Of a stretch of DNA of 64,000 nucleotides, positions 34,215 to 48,841 are shown piece after piece. Within the stretch, counting starts at the first letter, position 1, and every line of letters begins with the position of its first letter. Source of the DNA: Dehalococcoidales bacterium (GTDB lineage: Bacteria; Chloroflexota; Dehalococcoidia; Dehalococcoidales; UBA2162); NCBI GenBank assembly GCA_030690265.1, contig JAUYHA010000177.1, positions 1-64,000 of the forward strand. The letters are read 5' to 3'. A program made the position numbers and the translations under genes. The notes under the pieces were generated by a model. It was not told the DNA's origin, did not search any database, and saw nothing but the letters and a program-made list of their open reading frames with translations.

Positions 34215-35489
34215 CTATTTTTCCTGGTTCAGGGTAGCCAGAAACTCGGCATTGGTTTTTGCCTTTCTCATACTGGCAAGAACTCTTTCCATAGCCTCAG
34301 CATAATTGACCGAGTCAGAGGCAATCATAGACACCATACGCCTGAGTAGCCAGGCTTTCTTTAAGGTATCTTCGTCCATAAGCAGCTCTTCCCGCCTGGT
34401 ACCGCTACGCTCAATATCTATGGCGGGGAAAACCCGGCGTTCAGCCAGGCGGCGGTCAAGGTGGACTTCCATATTGCCCGTCCCCTTAAACTCCTCATAG
34501 ATAAGGTCATCCATACGGCTGCCAGTATCAACAAGGCAAGTAGCAATAATCGTCAGGCTGCCCTCTTCTTCCGTGTTCCGGGCGGCGCCAAAGAAATGTT
34601 TGGCCGGATAGAGGGCGGCCGGGTCAATACCGCCGGACAGGGTGCGGCCACTGGAGGGCATAGCCAGGTTATAAGACCGGGTCAGGCGGGTAATGCCATC
34701 AAGCAGCATGAAGACATCCTTACCAGTTTCCACCAGACGCTTGGCTCTATCCAGTGCCAGCTCAGCGACACGGGTGTGTTCCTCTACCGGCTGGTCAAAG
34801 GTGGCGCCTATCACCTCGCCCCTGACCGAGCGTTTCATGTCAGTAACCTCCTCTGGCCGTTCACCAATAAGGCACACCATCAGGTGAATATCGTCATAGT
34901 TAGCCACAGCGGCATTTGCTATGGATTTGAGCAACATTGTCTTGCCGGCTTTCGGTGGTGAGACAATCAAGCCCCGTTGCCCGCGGCCGATAGGAGCCAC
35001 AAAGTTGAGCATGCGGGCCGACAGGTCGTTGGCTGGAGTTTCCAGGTTAATCAGTTTATCCGGGAAAGTGGGGGTGAGTGAACCGAAGTGGGGACGGCTT
35101 TTAGCTAGTTCCGGGTTGATATTGTTGACGGCTTCTATCCGAAGCAGGCTGGAGTATTTCTCGCCGCCTCTGGCTGGCCTGCTCTGTCCGGCAACCATCT
35201 CACCATTGCGCAGCCCAAAACGCCGAATTTGGGACTGGGAAACATAGATATCACTTGAGCTGGGTAGCAGGGTATGATTCCTGAGAAAGCCGTAGCCATC
35301 GCTCATAATCTCCAGGATACCGCTACAGAAGATATTACCTTCTTGCTCAGCGAAGCCCTGGAGCAGGCGCATAATAAGCTCCTGATTTTCCAGGCTGTCA
35401 CATTCGGGGATATCCATCTCCTTAGCTAGCTCCAGCAGTTCGTCTCTGGTCTTGTTTTCTAACTGGCTAATATCCATTTTAAATCTCAC
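34215..35489 (-). CDS. rho: Transcription termination factor Rho
   Basis: A 424-residue hexameric RNA helicase. The Rho N-terminal SAP-like domain ([21 protein letters not shown]), a cold-shock RNA-binding domain (DGYGFLRN...[15 protein letters not shown]) and the ATPase core are all visible. The core has Walker [16 protein letters not shown], Walker [13 protein letters not shown] and the Q-loop/R-loop [11 protein letters not shown]. The track start is GTG 35489; ATG 35477 (MDISQLENK) is equally plausible and more typical. Length is normal with no large insertion. Confidence 0.97.
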   Translation of the reverse strand: MRFKMDISQLENKTRDELLELAKEMDIPECDSLENQELIMRLLQGFAEQEGNIFCSGILEIMSDGYGFLRNHTLLPSSSDIYVSQSQIRRFGLRNGEMVAGQSRPARGGEKYSSLLRIEAVNNINPELAKSRPHFGSLTPTFPDKLINLETPANDLSARMLNFVAPIGRGQRGLIVSPPKAGKTMLLKSIANAAVANYDDIHLMVCLIGERPEEVTDMKRSVRGEVIGATFDQPVEEHTRVAELALDRAKRLVETGKDVFMLLDGITRLTRSYNLAMPSSGRTLSGGIDPAALYPAKHFFGAARNTEEEGSLTIIATCLVDTGSRMDDLIYEEFKGTGNMEVHLDRRLAERRVFPAIDIERSGTRREELLMDEDTLKKAWLLRRMVSMIASDSVNYAEAMERVLASMRKAKTNAEFLATLNQEK

Positions 35490-35525
35490 TCTCTATCAGG
35501 AAGGGCATCAAAACACCTCCTTAAC

Positions 35526-36725
35526 TTAATGATTTTCTTCAGAGTTACCAATGCCGGGAGTAGTCGTACCCGGAGCGAACCGTGGGGGTGTCCCATTAGG
35601 CCAATGCAAGTAAGTTGTCCGGACAGGATAGTTGATAGTAATTCCTTCCCGGTCAAAGCGTGTCTTCAGGCGCTTAATAAGCTCGCTCTTTAGCCGGAAG
35701 GAAGCCATACGGTCTTTAGCCTGCAGCCAGAGCCAGAAATTAATGTTCGAGTCGCCAAATTCCTCATAGCCAAACCATGGCTCGGCTGTCTTAACTGCTT
35801 CGTCAAGTTCTTGAGTTACCTCTCTGGCTACGGCCAGTGCAATCTCCTCTACCTGGGCTAGGTTACTGCTGTAGCTGACACCACAATTCACTATCACTCC
35901 CATCTCCATATTGGGAGCGTAAAAGTTGGTGATTATACTGTTAGCCAGCACTGAGTTAGGAATAGTCACCATATTGTTGAACGGGGTGCGAATCCGGGTG
36001 CTACGCCAGCCCACGTCAAGCACATACCCCCTTATCTTCCCGTCCTCCAGCTCAATATAGTCACCCACCCGCACCACCCGGTCAGATACAATCTGGGTGC
36101 TGGCAAAAAAGTTACCCAGGGCAGGCTGAAGTGCCAGGGCTACAGCTAAACCACCGATTCCCAGGCCAGCGATGAAGGGGGTAAGACTAATCTTCAAATA
36201 GTCCAGCAAGATGAGGAAACCGAGGGCATAGACGGCTATCACCAAAAGCCGCTGCAGGAAACGGATGAGCCCCTCATCAAGACGCACCTTTCTGCGGATG
36301 GCGCGACTGTGAAAATACCCGCCCAGCAGAAGGCTACCGGTTCGGGTCAGACTGTAGGTAATGAGAACAATCAGCACCACGAAGCTGAGCTTTGTCAGAA
36401 CAGGACGCCAGCCTGCCAAATAGGATACCGAACTTAGCGATAAAAGCAGCCCCTGGGACACTATCAGCAGAAAAACAGGCCTGGAGAGGCTTTCCAGGAG
36501 CTGTGAGGAAAGCGTTGCTTTAGAGCCTTTCTCCAGCTTTCGCTCCTGGCGGTGAATACCCAGAAGAACCAGCCAGGCAACCAGAGCCGAGACAAGCAGC
36601 AAACCGACTGCCCAGGCAGCTTCCAGAAGCGGCGAATCAATGACAAATTGTGGCTGCACAGCCACCCCCTTTAAGATAGAAGAACAAACTCCGGTACCAA
36701 AATTCCCCTGTTTCCCATGAAACAC
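35526..36725 (-). CDS. MscS-family mechanosensitive channel
   Basis: A 399-residue small-conductance channel. Four or more TM helices precede the pore helix TM3 (FIAGLGIGGLAVALALQPALGNFFAS), which has the Gly/Ala pattern typical of MscS. The beta domain motif VRVGDYIEL.DGKIRGYVLDVGWRSTRIRT and a C-terminal alpha/beta domain ending in YPVRTTYLHW follow. It should release solutes on osmotic downshock. A short variable N-terminus before the first TM makes the start uncertain. Confidence 0.92.
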   Translation of the reverse strand: MFHGKQGNFGTGVCSSILKGVAVQPQFVIDSPLLEAAWAVGLLLVSALVAWLVLLGIHRQERKLEKGSKATLSSQLLESLSRPVFLLIVSQGLLLSLSSVSYLAGWRPVLTKLSFVVLIVLITYSLTRTGSLLLGGYFHSRAIRRKVRLDEGLIRFLQRLLVIAVYALGFLILLDYLKISLTPFIAGLGIGGLAVALALQPALGNFFASTQIVSDRVVRVGDYIELEDGKIRGYVLDVGWRSTRIRTPFNNMVTIPNSVLANSIITNFYAPNMEMGVIVNCGVSYSSNLAQVEEIALAVAREVTQELDEAVKTAEPWFGYEEFGDSNINFWLWLQAKDRMASFRLKSELIKRLKTRFDREGITINYPVRTTYLHWPNGTPPRFAPGTTTPGIGNSEENH

Positions 36726-36734
36726 CCGTTTGAG

Positions 36735-37388
36735 CTACCGCCGGGAAACACTCCTCCAGTCAGCCAGAAACCGGCTGATACCAGTATCAGTGAGGGGATG
36801 ACGAATCATCTGCATCAGCACAGGGTAGGGAACGGTGGCAATATGAGCTCCTGCTTTAGCCGCCTCCACACAGTGCTGGGGGTGACGAATGCTGGCGGCA
36901 ATCACTTCAGTCCTTATTTCCGGATACTTCTGGAAAACATCAACGATATCCCTGACTAACTGCATACCATCCTGCCCGATGTCATCCAGCCTGCCGACAA
37001 AGGGACTGATATAAGCGGCGCCGGCCCTGGCTCCAAGCAGAGCTTGATTCACCGAAAAGCACAGGGTGAAATTCACCTTTATTTTCTCTTTAGCCAGGAT
37101 TGAGGTTACCTCCAGCCCTTCAGCGGTAGCCGGAATTTTAACCACTACATTCGGTGCCCAGGTAGATATTTGCCGTGCCTGCTCAACCATCGCCTCCACC
37201 CCCTCAACTACCACCTCGGTTGATATCGGTCCGGAAATGATAGAGCAAATTTCCTTGATGGTGGCTTCATAATCGGTCGCCCCGGCCTGTGATACCAGGC
37301 TGGGATTGGTGGTAACCCCGCTGACGACTCCCAGTTTAGCCGCCTGCTTAATCTGCTCAATATTAGCTGTATCCAGGAAAATACGCAA
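36735..37388 (-). CDS. tal: Transaldolase / fructose-6-phosphate aldolase family (TalC type)
   Basis: A 217-residue class I aldolase-fold enzyme, the size of the short TalC/MipB group. The N-terminus MRIFLDTAN and the VVSGVTTNPSLV motif are diagnostic. The Schiff-base lysine is in NVVVKIPAT. It transfers a dihydroxyacetone unit between sugar phosphates in the non-oxidative pentose phosphate route. True transaldolase versus fructose-6-phosphate aldolase activity cannot be separated by eye. It is 20 bp downstream of pyrG. Confidence 0.92.
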   Translation of the reverse strand: MRIFLDTANIEQIKQAAKLGVVSGVTTNPSLVSQAGATDYEATIKEICSIISGPISTEVVVEGVEAMVEQARQISTWAPNVVVKIPATAEGLEVTSILAKEKIKVNFTLCFSVNQALLGARAGAAYISPFVGRLDDIGQDGMQLVRDIVDVFQKYPEIRTEVIAASIRHPQHCVEAAKAGAHIATVPYPVLMQMIRHPLTDTGISRFLADWRSVSRR

Positions 37389-37408
37389 CTTTTTCCCCGA
37401 AAAATTAA

Positions 37409-39046
37409 CTATAAACTAGCTTGAAAAGGCAATGAAGCCTGAGCTCCTTCTCGCAAGACATCCTTGGCAGCGCCAATGAAATCACGGAATAGGGGGTGGG
37501 AACGGTTGGGACGAGAGCCAAACTCGGGGTGAAACTGACAGCTAACCATCCAGGGGTGGTCAGCTATCTCACATACCTCCACCAGTTTGCCGTCAGGAGA
37601 GAGTCCGCTGCAAACCAAACCTGACTCCTCCAGCTGAGCCCGAAACCGGTTATTAAACTCATAACGGTGCCTATGGCGCTCGTAAATCAGGTTTTTACCG
37701 TAGGCATTGCCGGCACGGCTGTTCTTAAGCAGTTTACAGGGATAGTTACCCAGGCGCATGGTGGCACCTTTATTCTCTATGTCCTTCTGCTCAGGGAGAA
37801 GGTCAATAACCGGGTAAGGGGTGGAAGCATCAAACTCGGTGGAGTTCGCCCCGTTACCAAGGACATAGCGGGCAAACTCAATCACCATAACCTGCATACC
37901 CAGGCACAGTCCCAGATAGGGAATTTTATTTTTCCGGGCATAACTGACTGCTTCTATCATGCCTCCTATACCTCTAATGCCGAAGCCCCCGGGGACAATG
38001 ATACCCTGAACTGAACGCAGCAGAGCTTCAGCACCCTTCTCTTCCAGAGACTCGGAAGGGACCCAGGTGAGATTAATGCACCTGTTATGATAGAGACCAG
38101 CGTGGCAGAGAGCCTCACGAACCGAGTAATAGGCATCCTGCAGCTCTACATATTTACCTACCAGAGCGATGTTAACCGGCTCATGGGGCTCTTTAAAAGT
38201 GGAAACCAGCTGCCGCCACTGGCTCAGGTCAGAACTATGCGCCTTAAGCTCAAGCTTATCCACAATCAGCTGTCCCAATCCCTCCTCCTCCAGAGCCAGC
38301 GGAACTTCATATATGGTAGACATCGTCGGCAGGAGGATAACTGCCTGCCGCTCTACATCACAGAACAGGGATATTTTATCCCGTATCTCTTCCGAGATAG
38401 GCAGGTCACTGCGACATACAATAATATCAGGCTGGATACCGATGCGCCGGAGTTCATTAACACTGTGCTGGGTAGGCTTGGTCTTTAGCTCCTTAGTAGT
38501 AGCAAGATAGGGCAGAAGGGTAACATGGATGTAGAGCACGTTCTCCCGCCCGACATCCTTTCTCATCTGTCTGATAGCTTCAAGGAAGGGCTGTCCTTCA
38601 ATATCACCCACAGTGCCGCCTACTTCTATAATCACCACATCTGCCTGAGATTTTTCGGCCAGATTTTTAAAGCACTGCTTTATCTCACCGGTAACATGAG
38701 GCACCACCTGAATAGTGCCGCCCAGAAAATCGCCCCGTCTTTCTTTAGCAATAACAGCACTATAGATTTGCCCTGAAGTAACATTAGACTCCCTGTTAAG
38801 GTTAACATCAATAAAACGCTCGTAGTTACCCAGGTCAAGGTCGGTTTCAGCTCCGTCCTCGGTGACAAATACCTCACCGTGCTGATAGGGAGACATTGTT
38901 CCCGGGTCAACATTGAGATATGGGTCAAGCTTCTGCACCGTTATGGCGACCTGGCGGCTTTTCAGGATGGTACCTACAGAGGCGACAGTAATACCCTTGC
39001 CAAGTGAACTAACTACACCGCCGGTAACAAAAATATACTTTGGCAT
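37409..39046 (-). CDS. pyrG: CTP synthase
   Basis: A 545-residue enzyme making CTP from UTP, ATP and glutamine. The N-terminal synthase domain has [17 protein letters not shown] (P-loop-like) and conserved [19 protein letters not shown]. The C-terminal class I glutamine amidotransferase has the nucleophile in [12 protein letters not shown] and the His-Glu pair in [11 protein letters not shown]. Length is normal. It is divergent from gyrB across a 210-bp intergenic region. Confidence 0.97.
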   Translation of the reverse strand: MPKYIFVTGGVVSSLGKGITVASVGTILKSRQVAITVQKLDPYLNVDPGTMSPYQHGEVFVTEDGAETDLDLGNYERFIDVNLNRESNVTSGQIYSAVIAKERRGDFLGGTIQVVPHVTGEIKQCFKNLAEKSQADVVIIEVGGTVGDIEGQPFLEAIRQMRKDVGRENVLYIHVTLLPYLATTKELKTKPTQHSVNELRRIGIQPDIIVCRSDLPISEEIRDKISLFCDVERQAVILLPTMSTIYEVPLALEEEGLGQLIVDKLELKAHSSDLSQWRQLVSTFKEPHEPVNIALVGKYVELQDAYYSVREALCHAGLYHNRCINLTWVPSESLEEKGAEALLRSVQGIIVPGGFGIRGIGGMIEAVSYARKNKIPYLGLCLGMQVMVIEFARYVLGNGANSTEFDASTPYPVIDLLPEQKDIENKGATMRLGNYPCKLLKNSRAGNAYGKNLIYERHRHRYEFNNRFRAQLEESGLVCSGLSPDGKLVEVCEIADHPWMVSCQFHPEFGSRPNRSHPLFRDFIGAAKDVLREGAQASLPFQASL

Positions 39047-39199
39047 TAAGAAAACCGAGCCGGAACCCTAAAGCAAATGAAAAATATGAACGAAAACCTT
39101 CGTTAGCTTATTGAGCAAGGAATGGAACAAGCAGTTATTAGATATAATAATCCGAAAAATGTAACTTTGTCAAGTTTGTAAAAGCTCCAGGCTCAATTA

Positions 39200-39229
39200 T
39201 TGCCCTTTACACCCAAACTATGCTATAAT
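39200..39229 (+). promoter_or_regulatory. Probable gyrB promoter
   Basis: TTGCCC (39200-39205) and TATAAT (39224-39229) with an 18-bp spacer. TG precedes the -10 by one base (TGCTATAAT), an extended -10. It lies 27 bp upstream of the gyrB ATG. No clear ribosome site is seen, so the leader may be very short. Confidence 0.8.
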
Positions 39230-39250
39230 GTAAGTAAAGAGAAATATTGA

Positions 39251-41757
<2,507 letters not shown>

Positions 41758-41796
41758 TCTAACCTCCTGAACTAAATACGCTAAACAGATTTTAAA

Positions 41797-42757
41797 TTAT
41801 AGTTTCCATTCCTCGGGCGGGCAATAAACTATAATTTCGTGGGATTCTTTCACATGGTTACCGGTGCCACTTTTCCGGTTCAATCCTATCCTGGTCTCTC
41901 CCTGTCCCATGGTGTACTGCCAGCTCGGAAGAAACTGCTCAAACTCCTGATAGTATTCCCTTATCGTCGGGCAGTCATTATAGGAAAGAATAAAACCCCC
42001 TTTATGCTCTCTCAGCAAATCCCTTAGCTCTTCGTGAGGGAAGCCGCGGTGATGGACCGGGATATTTCGCATCGGGTAAATCCCCTTAAACATCTTTGAG
42101 TCCTCTCCGAGGTAGTAGGGCGGGTCGCAGTAGAGAAAATCTTCGGGATGATTTTTAATAACTTCCTGGAAATCGGCACACTGGACTTTTAGATTGGGGG
42201 CAGTAAAATCTCTGATTCTCTCTATCATCACCCGGTATCTTTTCTCATTCAAATAGATATGGGAAGACCAGCCCATAAAACCGGGCCCATAGGATAAATT
42301 AAAGTTATAAACGAAATAAACGGCCAGGGTGAGCGGGTCTAACCGGACTTTACCTTTCCAGACATCGTTCAATATCAACCTTATTTCTTCAAAGGTTTCT
42401 TTATCGGGTTTCAACTCTTTAAGTCTATCGTAAAGAAGCTTCGGGTTTTCTATCTGGAACTGCCAGTAGTTAACCAGAATGTCAAATATGTCAGAGGCGA
42501 TAACCGGCAAGCCCAGCTCGTTGGCACAGGCTAATTCGACTGAGCCGCCGCCCAGGAAAGGCGAGACTATCCTTCTCACATTATCCGGGAGCAGTTCTAC
42601 AATCAGACCCACGGCAAGGCTTTTCCCTCCGGCATACCTTATTGGGGCACCGAGGTAGCGCTTGTACTTCATCTTTCCGCCCCGGCTGGCCAGCGAACGC
42701 AAGAAGGCACTTTTGCGCTCACTTAAGGAAAGAAAAGAGACAGACTCCAGCTCCGCT

Positions 42758-42768
<11 letters not shown>
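41797..42768 (-). CDS. DNA adenine N6-methyltransferase, D12 class (orphan)
   Basis: A 323-residue methyltransferase. AdoMet-binding motif X/I is GAPIRYAGGKS and SPFLGGGSVELACA, and the catalytic motif IV is FLYCDPPYYLGEDSKMFKG. This order fits the Dam/D12 class, which methylates adenine N6. The first ~32 residues precede the family start, so ATG 42672 (MKYKRYLGAPIRYAGGKS) is a possible real start; the longer ORF overlaps nadD by 11 nt. No restriction endonuclease is adjacent, so it is either an orphan regulatory methylase or the remnant of a restriction system among housekeeping genes. Confidence 0.88.
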
Positions 42769-44679
<1,911 letters not shown>

Positions 44680-44725
44680 TCAAATAAGAACCTTCAAATT
44701 ATCTTTCTTATATTAGCATATTAGA

Positions 44726-44923
44726 ATGGAAATCGTTTCTTTATTTTATCTTATTATTATTAGGTATCAAGCATACGCCAAGACGGGTTCTGGTTTCAAG
44801 GAGGGGCTTAAAGTTTCGAGTGAGGCACTTGGCTTTTCGGGGTTATCAAAATGGAGGAAGGGCTTATTTAAAATCCGGGATGGTTCTTCTAAACTTTCCG
44901 GGTTGTCAAAAATTAGCTCTTAG
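44726..44923 (+). CDS. Doubtful 65-residue ORF with an internal degenerate repeat
   Basis: No family is recognised and no ribosome site precedes the ATG. The C-terminal part repeats a ~19-residue unit (KEGLKVSSEALGFSGLSK and RKGLFKIRDGSSKLSGLSK), matching a degenerate ~57-bp DNA repeat. It lies between obgE and dnaA in a 252-bp AT-rich region and overlaps the dnaA stop by 4 nt. It may be a non-coding repeat or decayed gene rather than a protein. Confidence 0.25.
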   Translation: MEIVSLFYLIIIRYQAYAKTGSGFKEGLKVSSEALGFSGLSKWRKGLFKIRDGSSKLSGLSKISS

Positions 44924-46257
44924 GTTGTGGCGTGAATTTCCTGCTGGATTTCAAAAACCTTTTGTTTCAAAGCGGGGTTATCATTAATCTGGCCGGCAAT
45001 TTTTTGATAACCGTGGCTGACAGTAGCTGGAGTTCTACCGCCCAGCAATTGACCGGTTTCAGCAAGGGAGCAATTTGTTTCCTGCCGGAGGAGGTACATG
45101 GCTAATTGCCGGGCGAGAGCCACTGCTTCTTCTCGGTTCTTGCCTTTCAGGTCAGCCGGTTTTAACTGGAAACTTTTCAGTACCGCATCAATGATAAGAC
45201 TGGTGGTGACAGATTTAATTTTAGGTTGGGCGCCAGCTAAAGCCTGCTCGGCTACTTCCAGAGTCAGTCTGGCTCCCAGCAGCTTGCCATAGGCAATAAT
45301 CCGGTTCAGGGAACCTTCCAGGGCTCTTATATTTTGCTGGACCCGCATGGCAATAAGCTCAAGAACATCGGAAGGGACATCCATTCTTTTCTGTCTGGCT
45401 TTAGCCTGAAGGATAGCCAGGCGGGTTTCGAAATCCGGGTCTTGAATATCGGTAACCAGCCCGCCTTCAAAACGGGAGCGCAGTCTCTCTTCAAGAAAGC
45501 CCATCGTCCTGGGTGCGCGGTCGCTGGTGAGGACAATCTGGCGCTTGGTGCTGTATAGCTCATCGAAGGTATAGAAAAAATTTTCCTCGGTTTTTTCTTT
45601 GCCCTTAAAGAACTGGACATCATCAATCAGGAGCATATCAACGCTGCGGTACCTTTCACGAAAGTCATCGATTTTGTTGTCCCGCAAAGAGCTCATCAGC
45701 TGGTTGGTATACTGCTCCGCGCGGACATACTCTATCAGGAGATTGTTGCTCAAAGCGATGTGGCCGATAGCATGCAGCAGGTGGGTCTTGCCCAAACCGG
45801 TCCCCCCCTGGATAAAGAGCGGATTGTAGCTCAGCCCGGGGCTTTTAGCTACAGCTATGGCGGCGGTATAGGCTATTTGATTGGAACTGCCTACGACGAA
45901 GGAATCAAAGGTGTGCTCCGAGCTAAAAAGGGGCAGCCTTGATTGCTGGAGGGGTACGACTTTTCTCCGGCTACTTTTCCTGAACGGGGGGTAATTTTCA
46001 TGCCCCTTTACCTCAAATTGAACTTGAATCCTCTGCCGGGTAATATTGCTGAGCACCTTTTCAATTAAAGAGCGTTGATTCTTGTCCAGGTATTCGGCAA
46101 CGAAAGTATTGGCTACCCCAATAACGAACTCATTATTTTGATAACTAAGTCCGAAAGTCTTTGCCAGCCAGGTGCGGTAGTTTGACCGGTTCACCTGGCC
46201 TTGAAGTTCACCGAGGGCGGCTTCCCAGATGTATTTGGCTTCTTTCGCTTCTGTCAA
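44920..46257 (-). CDS. dnaA: Chromosomal replication initiator DnaA
   Basis: A 445-residue initiator. Domain I (residues ~1-85) has WEAALGELQGQVNRSNYRTWL, and the linker is short. AAA+ domain III has Walker A QGGTGLGKTHLLHAIG and Walker B MLLIDDVQFFKGKEKTEE with sensor LTSDRAP. The domain IV box-recognition signature is GGRTPATVSHGYQKI (usual GGRDHSTV...), which departs from the DH(T/S) consensus at RTPATV. dnaN and recF are not adjacent. The neighbours are obgE and fmt. Confidence 0.95.
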   Translation of the reverse strand: MTEAKEAKYIWEAALGELQGQVNRSNYRTWLAKTFGLSYQNNEFVIGVANTFVAEYLDKNQRSLIEKVLSNITRQRIQVQFEVKGHENYPPFRKSSRRKVVPLQQSRLPLFSSEHTFDSFVVGSSNQIAYTAAIAVAKSPGLSYNPLFIQGGTGLGKTHLLHAIGHIALSNNLLIEYVRAEQYTNQLMSSLRDNKIDDFRERYRSVDMLLIDDVQFFKGKEKTEENFFYTFDELYSTKRQIVLTSDRAPRTMGFLEERLRSRFEGGLVTDIQDPDFETRLAILQAKARQKRMDVPSDVLELIAMRVQQNIRALEGSLNRIIAYGKLLGARLTLEVAEQALAGAQPKIKSVTTSLIIDAVLKSFQLKPADLKGKNREEAVALARQLAMYLLRQETNCSLAETGQLLGGRTPATVSHGYQKIAGQINDNPALKQKVFEIQQEIHATT

Positions 46258-46558
46258 GTCCTTCCCTCTGTTTCTTTTTAAATAGTGAACCCCGAACGGG
46301 ACCGGGGGTATTGAGAGTAGTGACGGGGCATTGGAGAGAATTTAATTGAACCCGGTTTAATGATACCAAGTCGTTTTCTTTGGTTGACAAGGAGTTTTTC
46401 ACTGGTTGCCGGTCAATTTTGGCTCCTCTTTCCCCTTACAAGGTCTGTCGGACTTGCTTTTTTAGCAAATCTTTCCCTGATAGCCATAAAGTATCGCCCT
46501 GTCAGCCAAACTTTTTTAATAACTTTTTAAGTGTTAAAATTACCGCTGGAGGTCTGGA
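46258..46558. promoter_or_regulatory. Divergent dnaA-fmt intergenic region
   Basis: No CDS is seen. A possible dnaA promoter on the minus strand is TTGTCA with TATCAT 19 bp away, ~100-130 bp upstream of the start. The fmt side is AT-rich (TTTTTTAATAACTTTTTAAGTG) with a TAAAAT candidate -10 and the ribosome site GGAGG before ATG 46559. No match to the DnaA box TTATNCACA was found by eye, so no origin is claimed. Confidence 0.45.
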
Positions 46559-47500
46559 ATGCGAGTTGTTTTTATGGGCACTCCCCAGTTTGCGGTTCCC
46601 CCTCTGGAGCACCTGCTCTTCAATGGCTATCAGGTGGTGGCGGTATATACTCAGCCTGACAGGGCAGCGGGTAGAGGACGCCTGCTGGCTGCTTCGCCGG
46701 TGAAAAGGGTGGCGATAGATTGGGGATTGCCCGTGGTGCAGCCGGCCAGTTTTAAGAAGACCGAGGTAGTGGCAGAGCTGGCGAGCTTTAAGCCTGATGT
46801 TATCGTGGTGGCGGCCTTCGGGCAAATCTTGTCCCAATCGGTGCTGGATATTCCTGTCTATGGGTGTTTTAATCTTCACCCCTCTTTATTGCCCAGATTC
46901 AGAGGTGCCTCACCGGTCGCCGCCGCTATCCTGGCTGGCGACCAGTTTACCGGAGTTAGCGTCATGCAGATGGAGGCGGGTCTGGATAGCGGTCCGGTGC
47001 TGGTTCAAGCCCGGGTACCTGTTTTCTCACAGGATACTACCGGCTCTCTAACAGCCAAGCTGTCGCTAATAGCTGCTCACCTGCTCCTGGAAACTTTGCC
47101 TCGCTGGTTAAAGGGCGAGCTTACCCCCCGTCCTCAGGAGGAGGCTGAAGCTACCTATTGCCCCACAATCAGCAACAAAGAAAGTAAGATTGATTGGCAT
47201 CTGCCGGCAGTGGCTATCTGGAGGCAGGTGCGGGCCTGGCAGCCCTGGCCGGGGTGTTATACCGAGTGGCGGGGCAAGCGGCTTAAGATTATTGAATCGC
47301 TGCCTTTGCCCGGGGAAAGCGCTCCTGAAGCAGGACGGGTGGTTGCCCTGAATAAGGAAGGTGCCGTGTTTGGCATTGGTAGCGGGGAGGGGATTTTGGG
47401 CGTGCTGAAGGTCCAACTCGAGGGGAAGCGGGTTATGACTGCCGCCGAGTTTCTCAGGGGACAGCCGCAGTTTATTGGTGCCGTATTGCCATCGGGTTGA
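46559..47500 (+). CDS. fmt: Methionyl-tRNA formyltransferase
   Basis: A 313-residue enzyme that formylates initiator Met-tRNA with 10-formyl-tetrahydrofolate. The N-terminal catalytic domain has VFMGTPQFAVPPLEHL and the active-site motif NLHPSLLPRFRGASPV. The C-terminal OB-fold tRNA-binding domain starts near residue 205 (IDWHLPAVAIWRQVRAWQPWPG). The ATG has an obvious GGAGG site. def is not adjacent within the window. Confidence 0.96.
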   Translation: MRVVFMGTPQFAVPPLEHLLFNGYQVVAVYTQPDRAAGRGRLLAASPVKRVAIDWGLPVVQPASFKKTEVVAELASFKPDVIVVAAFGQILSQSVLDIPVYGCFNLHPSLLPRFRGASPVAAAILAGDQFTGVSVMQMEAGLDSGPVLVQARVPVFSQDTTGSLTAKLSLIAAHLLLETLPRWLKGELTPRPQEEAEATYCPTISNKESKIDWHLPAVAIWRQVRAWQPWPGCYTEWRGKRLKIIESLPLPGESAPEAGRVVALNKEGAVFGIGSGEGILGVLKVQLEGKRVMTAAEFLRGQPQFIGAVLPSG

Positions 47501-47513
47501 GTCAGCAGAAGGT

Positions 47514-48092
47514 TCAGGCAGAAAATTTGCTTAGCCGGATAATCTGGGCTTCTGTTCTGCCTTTGGTTATCTGCAAAAGTCCCACGGTGCCCAGTGCGAA
47601 CATACCATTGGGTACGGTTGGACTGCCCGGATTCACCATCAGGATGCCGTGGTCTTTCTCTATCGATGCAATATGACTATCACCCTGGACAATAATGTCA
47701 AATTTTTTACCGAATTCTCTTTCCACTATCTCATTCAGGGGAGGGCTGGGAGGCGGGGGGGAGTATATTGCGTGAGTCAGCAGAAGGTTCAGTCCGTTTA
47801 TTGAGAGAACATGGTTCCGGTTAAGCTGGTAGTGCTCGGGGAACTCCGGGTCTCCGTTGCCCCGGGCGGCTACTACCGGGGCGATGGTTTTTAGCTCATC
47901 AAGAACTTCGGGAACATAAATATCACCGGCGTGAAGAATGAGGTCAACATTCTGAAATACCTCTTTTATCTCAGGGGGTAAAATCTTGACCTCCCTGGGG
48001 ATATGAGTATCGGCAATCAGACCGATGCGGATAGTTTCCGCACCGGGTTTTCCGATGATGGAGCTGTCTACTTCAGCATTGTGTAAGGTCAT
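47514..48092 (-). CDS. YfcE-type metallophosphoesterase, paralog with an altered metal motif
   Basis: A 192-residue calcineurin-like protein. Motif I is LIADTHIP, motif II LHAGDIY and motif III ARGNGD. The final GH.H motif reads VQGDSHIA, so the first histidine of that pair is aspartate. The N-terminal ~20 residues before IRIGLIADTH are not in the family and the start may be internal. A proline-rich loop (SPPPPSPPLN) is inserted before the last motifs. It is convergent with fmt, 13 bp away, and is a paralog of the gene at 29581. Confidence 0.87.
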   Translation of the reverse strand: MTLHNAEVDSSIIGKPGAETIRIGLIADTHIPREVKILPPEIKEVFQNVDLILHAGDIYVPEVLDELKTIAPVVAARGNGDPEFPEHYQLNRNHVLSINGLNLLLTHAIYSPPPPSPPLNEIVEREFGKKFDIIVQGDSHIASIEKDHGILMVNPGSPTVPNGMFALGTVGLLQITKGRTEAQIIRLSKFSA

Positions 48093-48121
48093 TTTTCCCT
48101 TTTGTCCGGGCTGATTTCAGG

Positions 48122-48763
48122 CTAGGCTAGCTGCCTGATGACGGCAATAACCCTCCCCTGGATTTCAACATTGTCCGGCTCAGCGTATATTGGCTTCATC
48201 AGAGCATTTGCCGGCTGAAGGCGGATAAGACCTGCCTCACGGTAGACCTTCTTCAGGGTAACCGCTTTTTCCGCTTTAAGCCATAGGGCGGCCATCTCTC
48301 CGTTTTCTACTACATTCACATATTGCATCAAAACAGTATCACCGTCGTTAATCAAAGCGTCAATCATTGATGAACCCTTTACCTTCAGGGCATAAACGCC
48401 TCTTTTACCCCTGACCAGGTCTTCACTTACCTCCAATGTCTCTGAAGAGGCAGTGGAGTCCCAGGTATCCGGTGCCGGCACCGGTATCGGTTCGCCGGCG
48501 GCTATTTGACCAATAATCGGCACCTTGAAGCTGTTGCCCGGGGCGGCAGACGGGGTGAGTAATTCAATACCCCGCGAAATGCCGTGGTGGCGGCGAATAT
48601 AGCCTCCCTGCTCCAGGATATCTAGGTTATAGTCTACCACCGAGGTTGAGCTAATCCCGCAGCCAGCAACAATATTCCTGACAGTGGGTGGATAGCTCAT
48701 CTCCAGCAAAAAGCGGTAAATAAAATCAATAATATTTTGCTGTTTGGGGGAAAGCGTTTTCAT
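48122..48763 (-). CDS. lexA: SOS-response repressor LexA
   Basis: A 213-residue repressor and autoprotease. The N-terminal winged HTH (residues ~1-68) has MSYPPTVRNIVAGCGISSTSVVDYNLDILE. The cleavage site Ala-Gly is in IGQIAAGEPIPV. The catalytic serine is in VKGSSMID and the lysine in EKAVTLKKVY. The HTH is close to the Gram-positive form, and a GAAC-N4-GTTC box lies 33 bp upstream, indicating autoregulation. Confidence 0.95.
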   Translation of the reverse strand: MKTLSPKQQNIIDFIYRFLLEMSYPPTVRNIVAGCGISSTSVVDYNLDILEQGGYIRRHHGISRGIELLTPSAAPGNSFKVPIIGQIAAGEPIPVPAPDTWDSTASSETLEVSEDLVRGKRGVYALKVKGSSMIDALINDGDTVLMQYVNVVENGEMAALWLKAEKAVTLKKVYREAGLIRLQPANALMKPIYAEPDNVEIQGRVIAVIRQLA

Positions 48764-48795
48764 TTGCTACCTGCTAAAATTACTCTGACTTTAGA

Positions 48796-48807
48796 GAACA
48801 GATGTTC
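48796..48807. promoter_or_regulatory. LexA operator (Cheo-type SOS box)
   Basis: GAACAGATGTTC, a perfect GAAC-N4-GTTC palindrome 33 bp upstream of the lexA ATG. It matches the core of the SOS box known from Bacillus-type LexA. No second copy was noticed at other genes of the window, including uvrC. Confidence 0.85.
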
Positions 48808-48841
48808 TGTATAAAACTTTACAACGAGTTAATTGTTTTTG

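Noticed and set aside
46258-46558. Replication origin in the dnaA-fmt gap
   Set aside because: No TTATNCACA-like cluster was found by eye. Gene position alone does not support an origin call.
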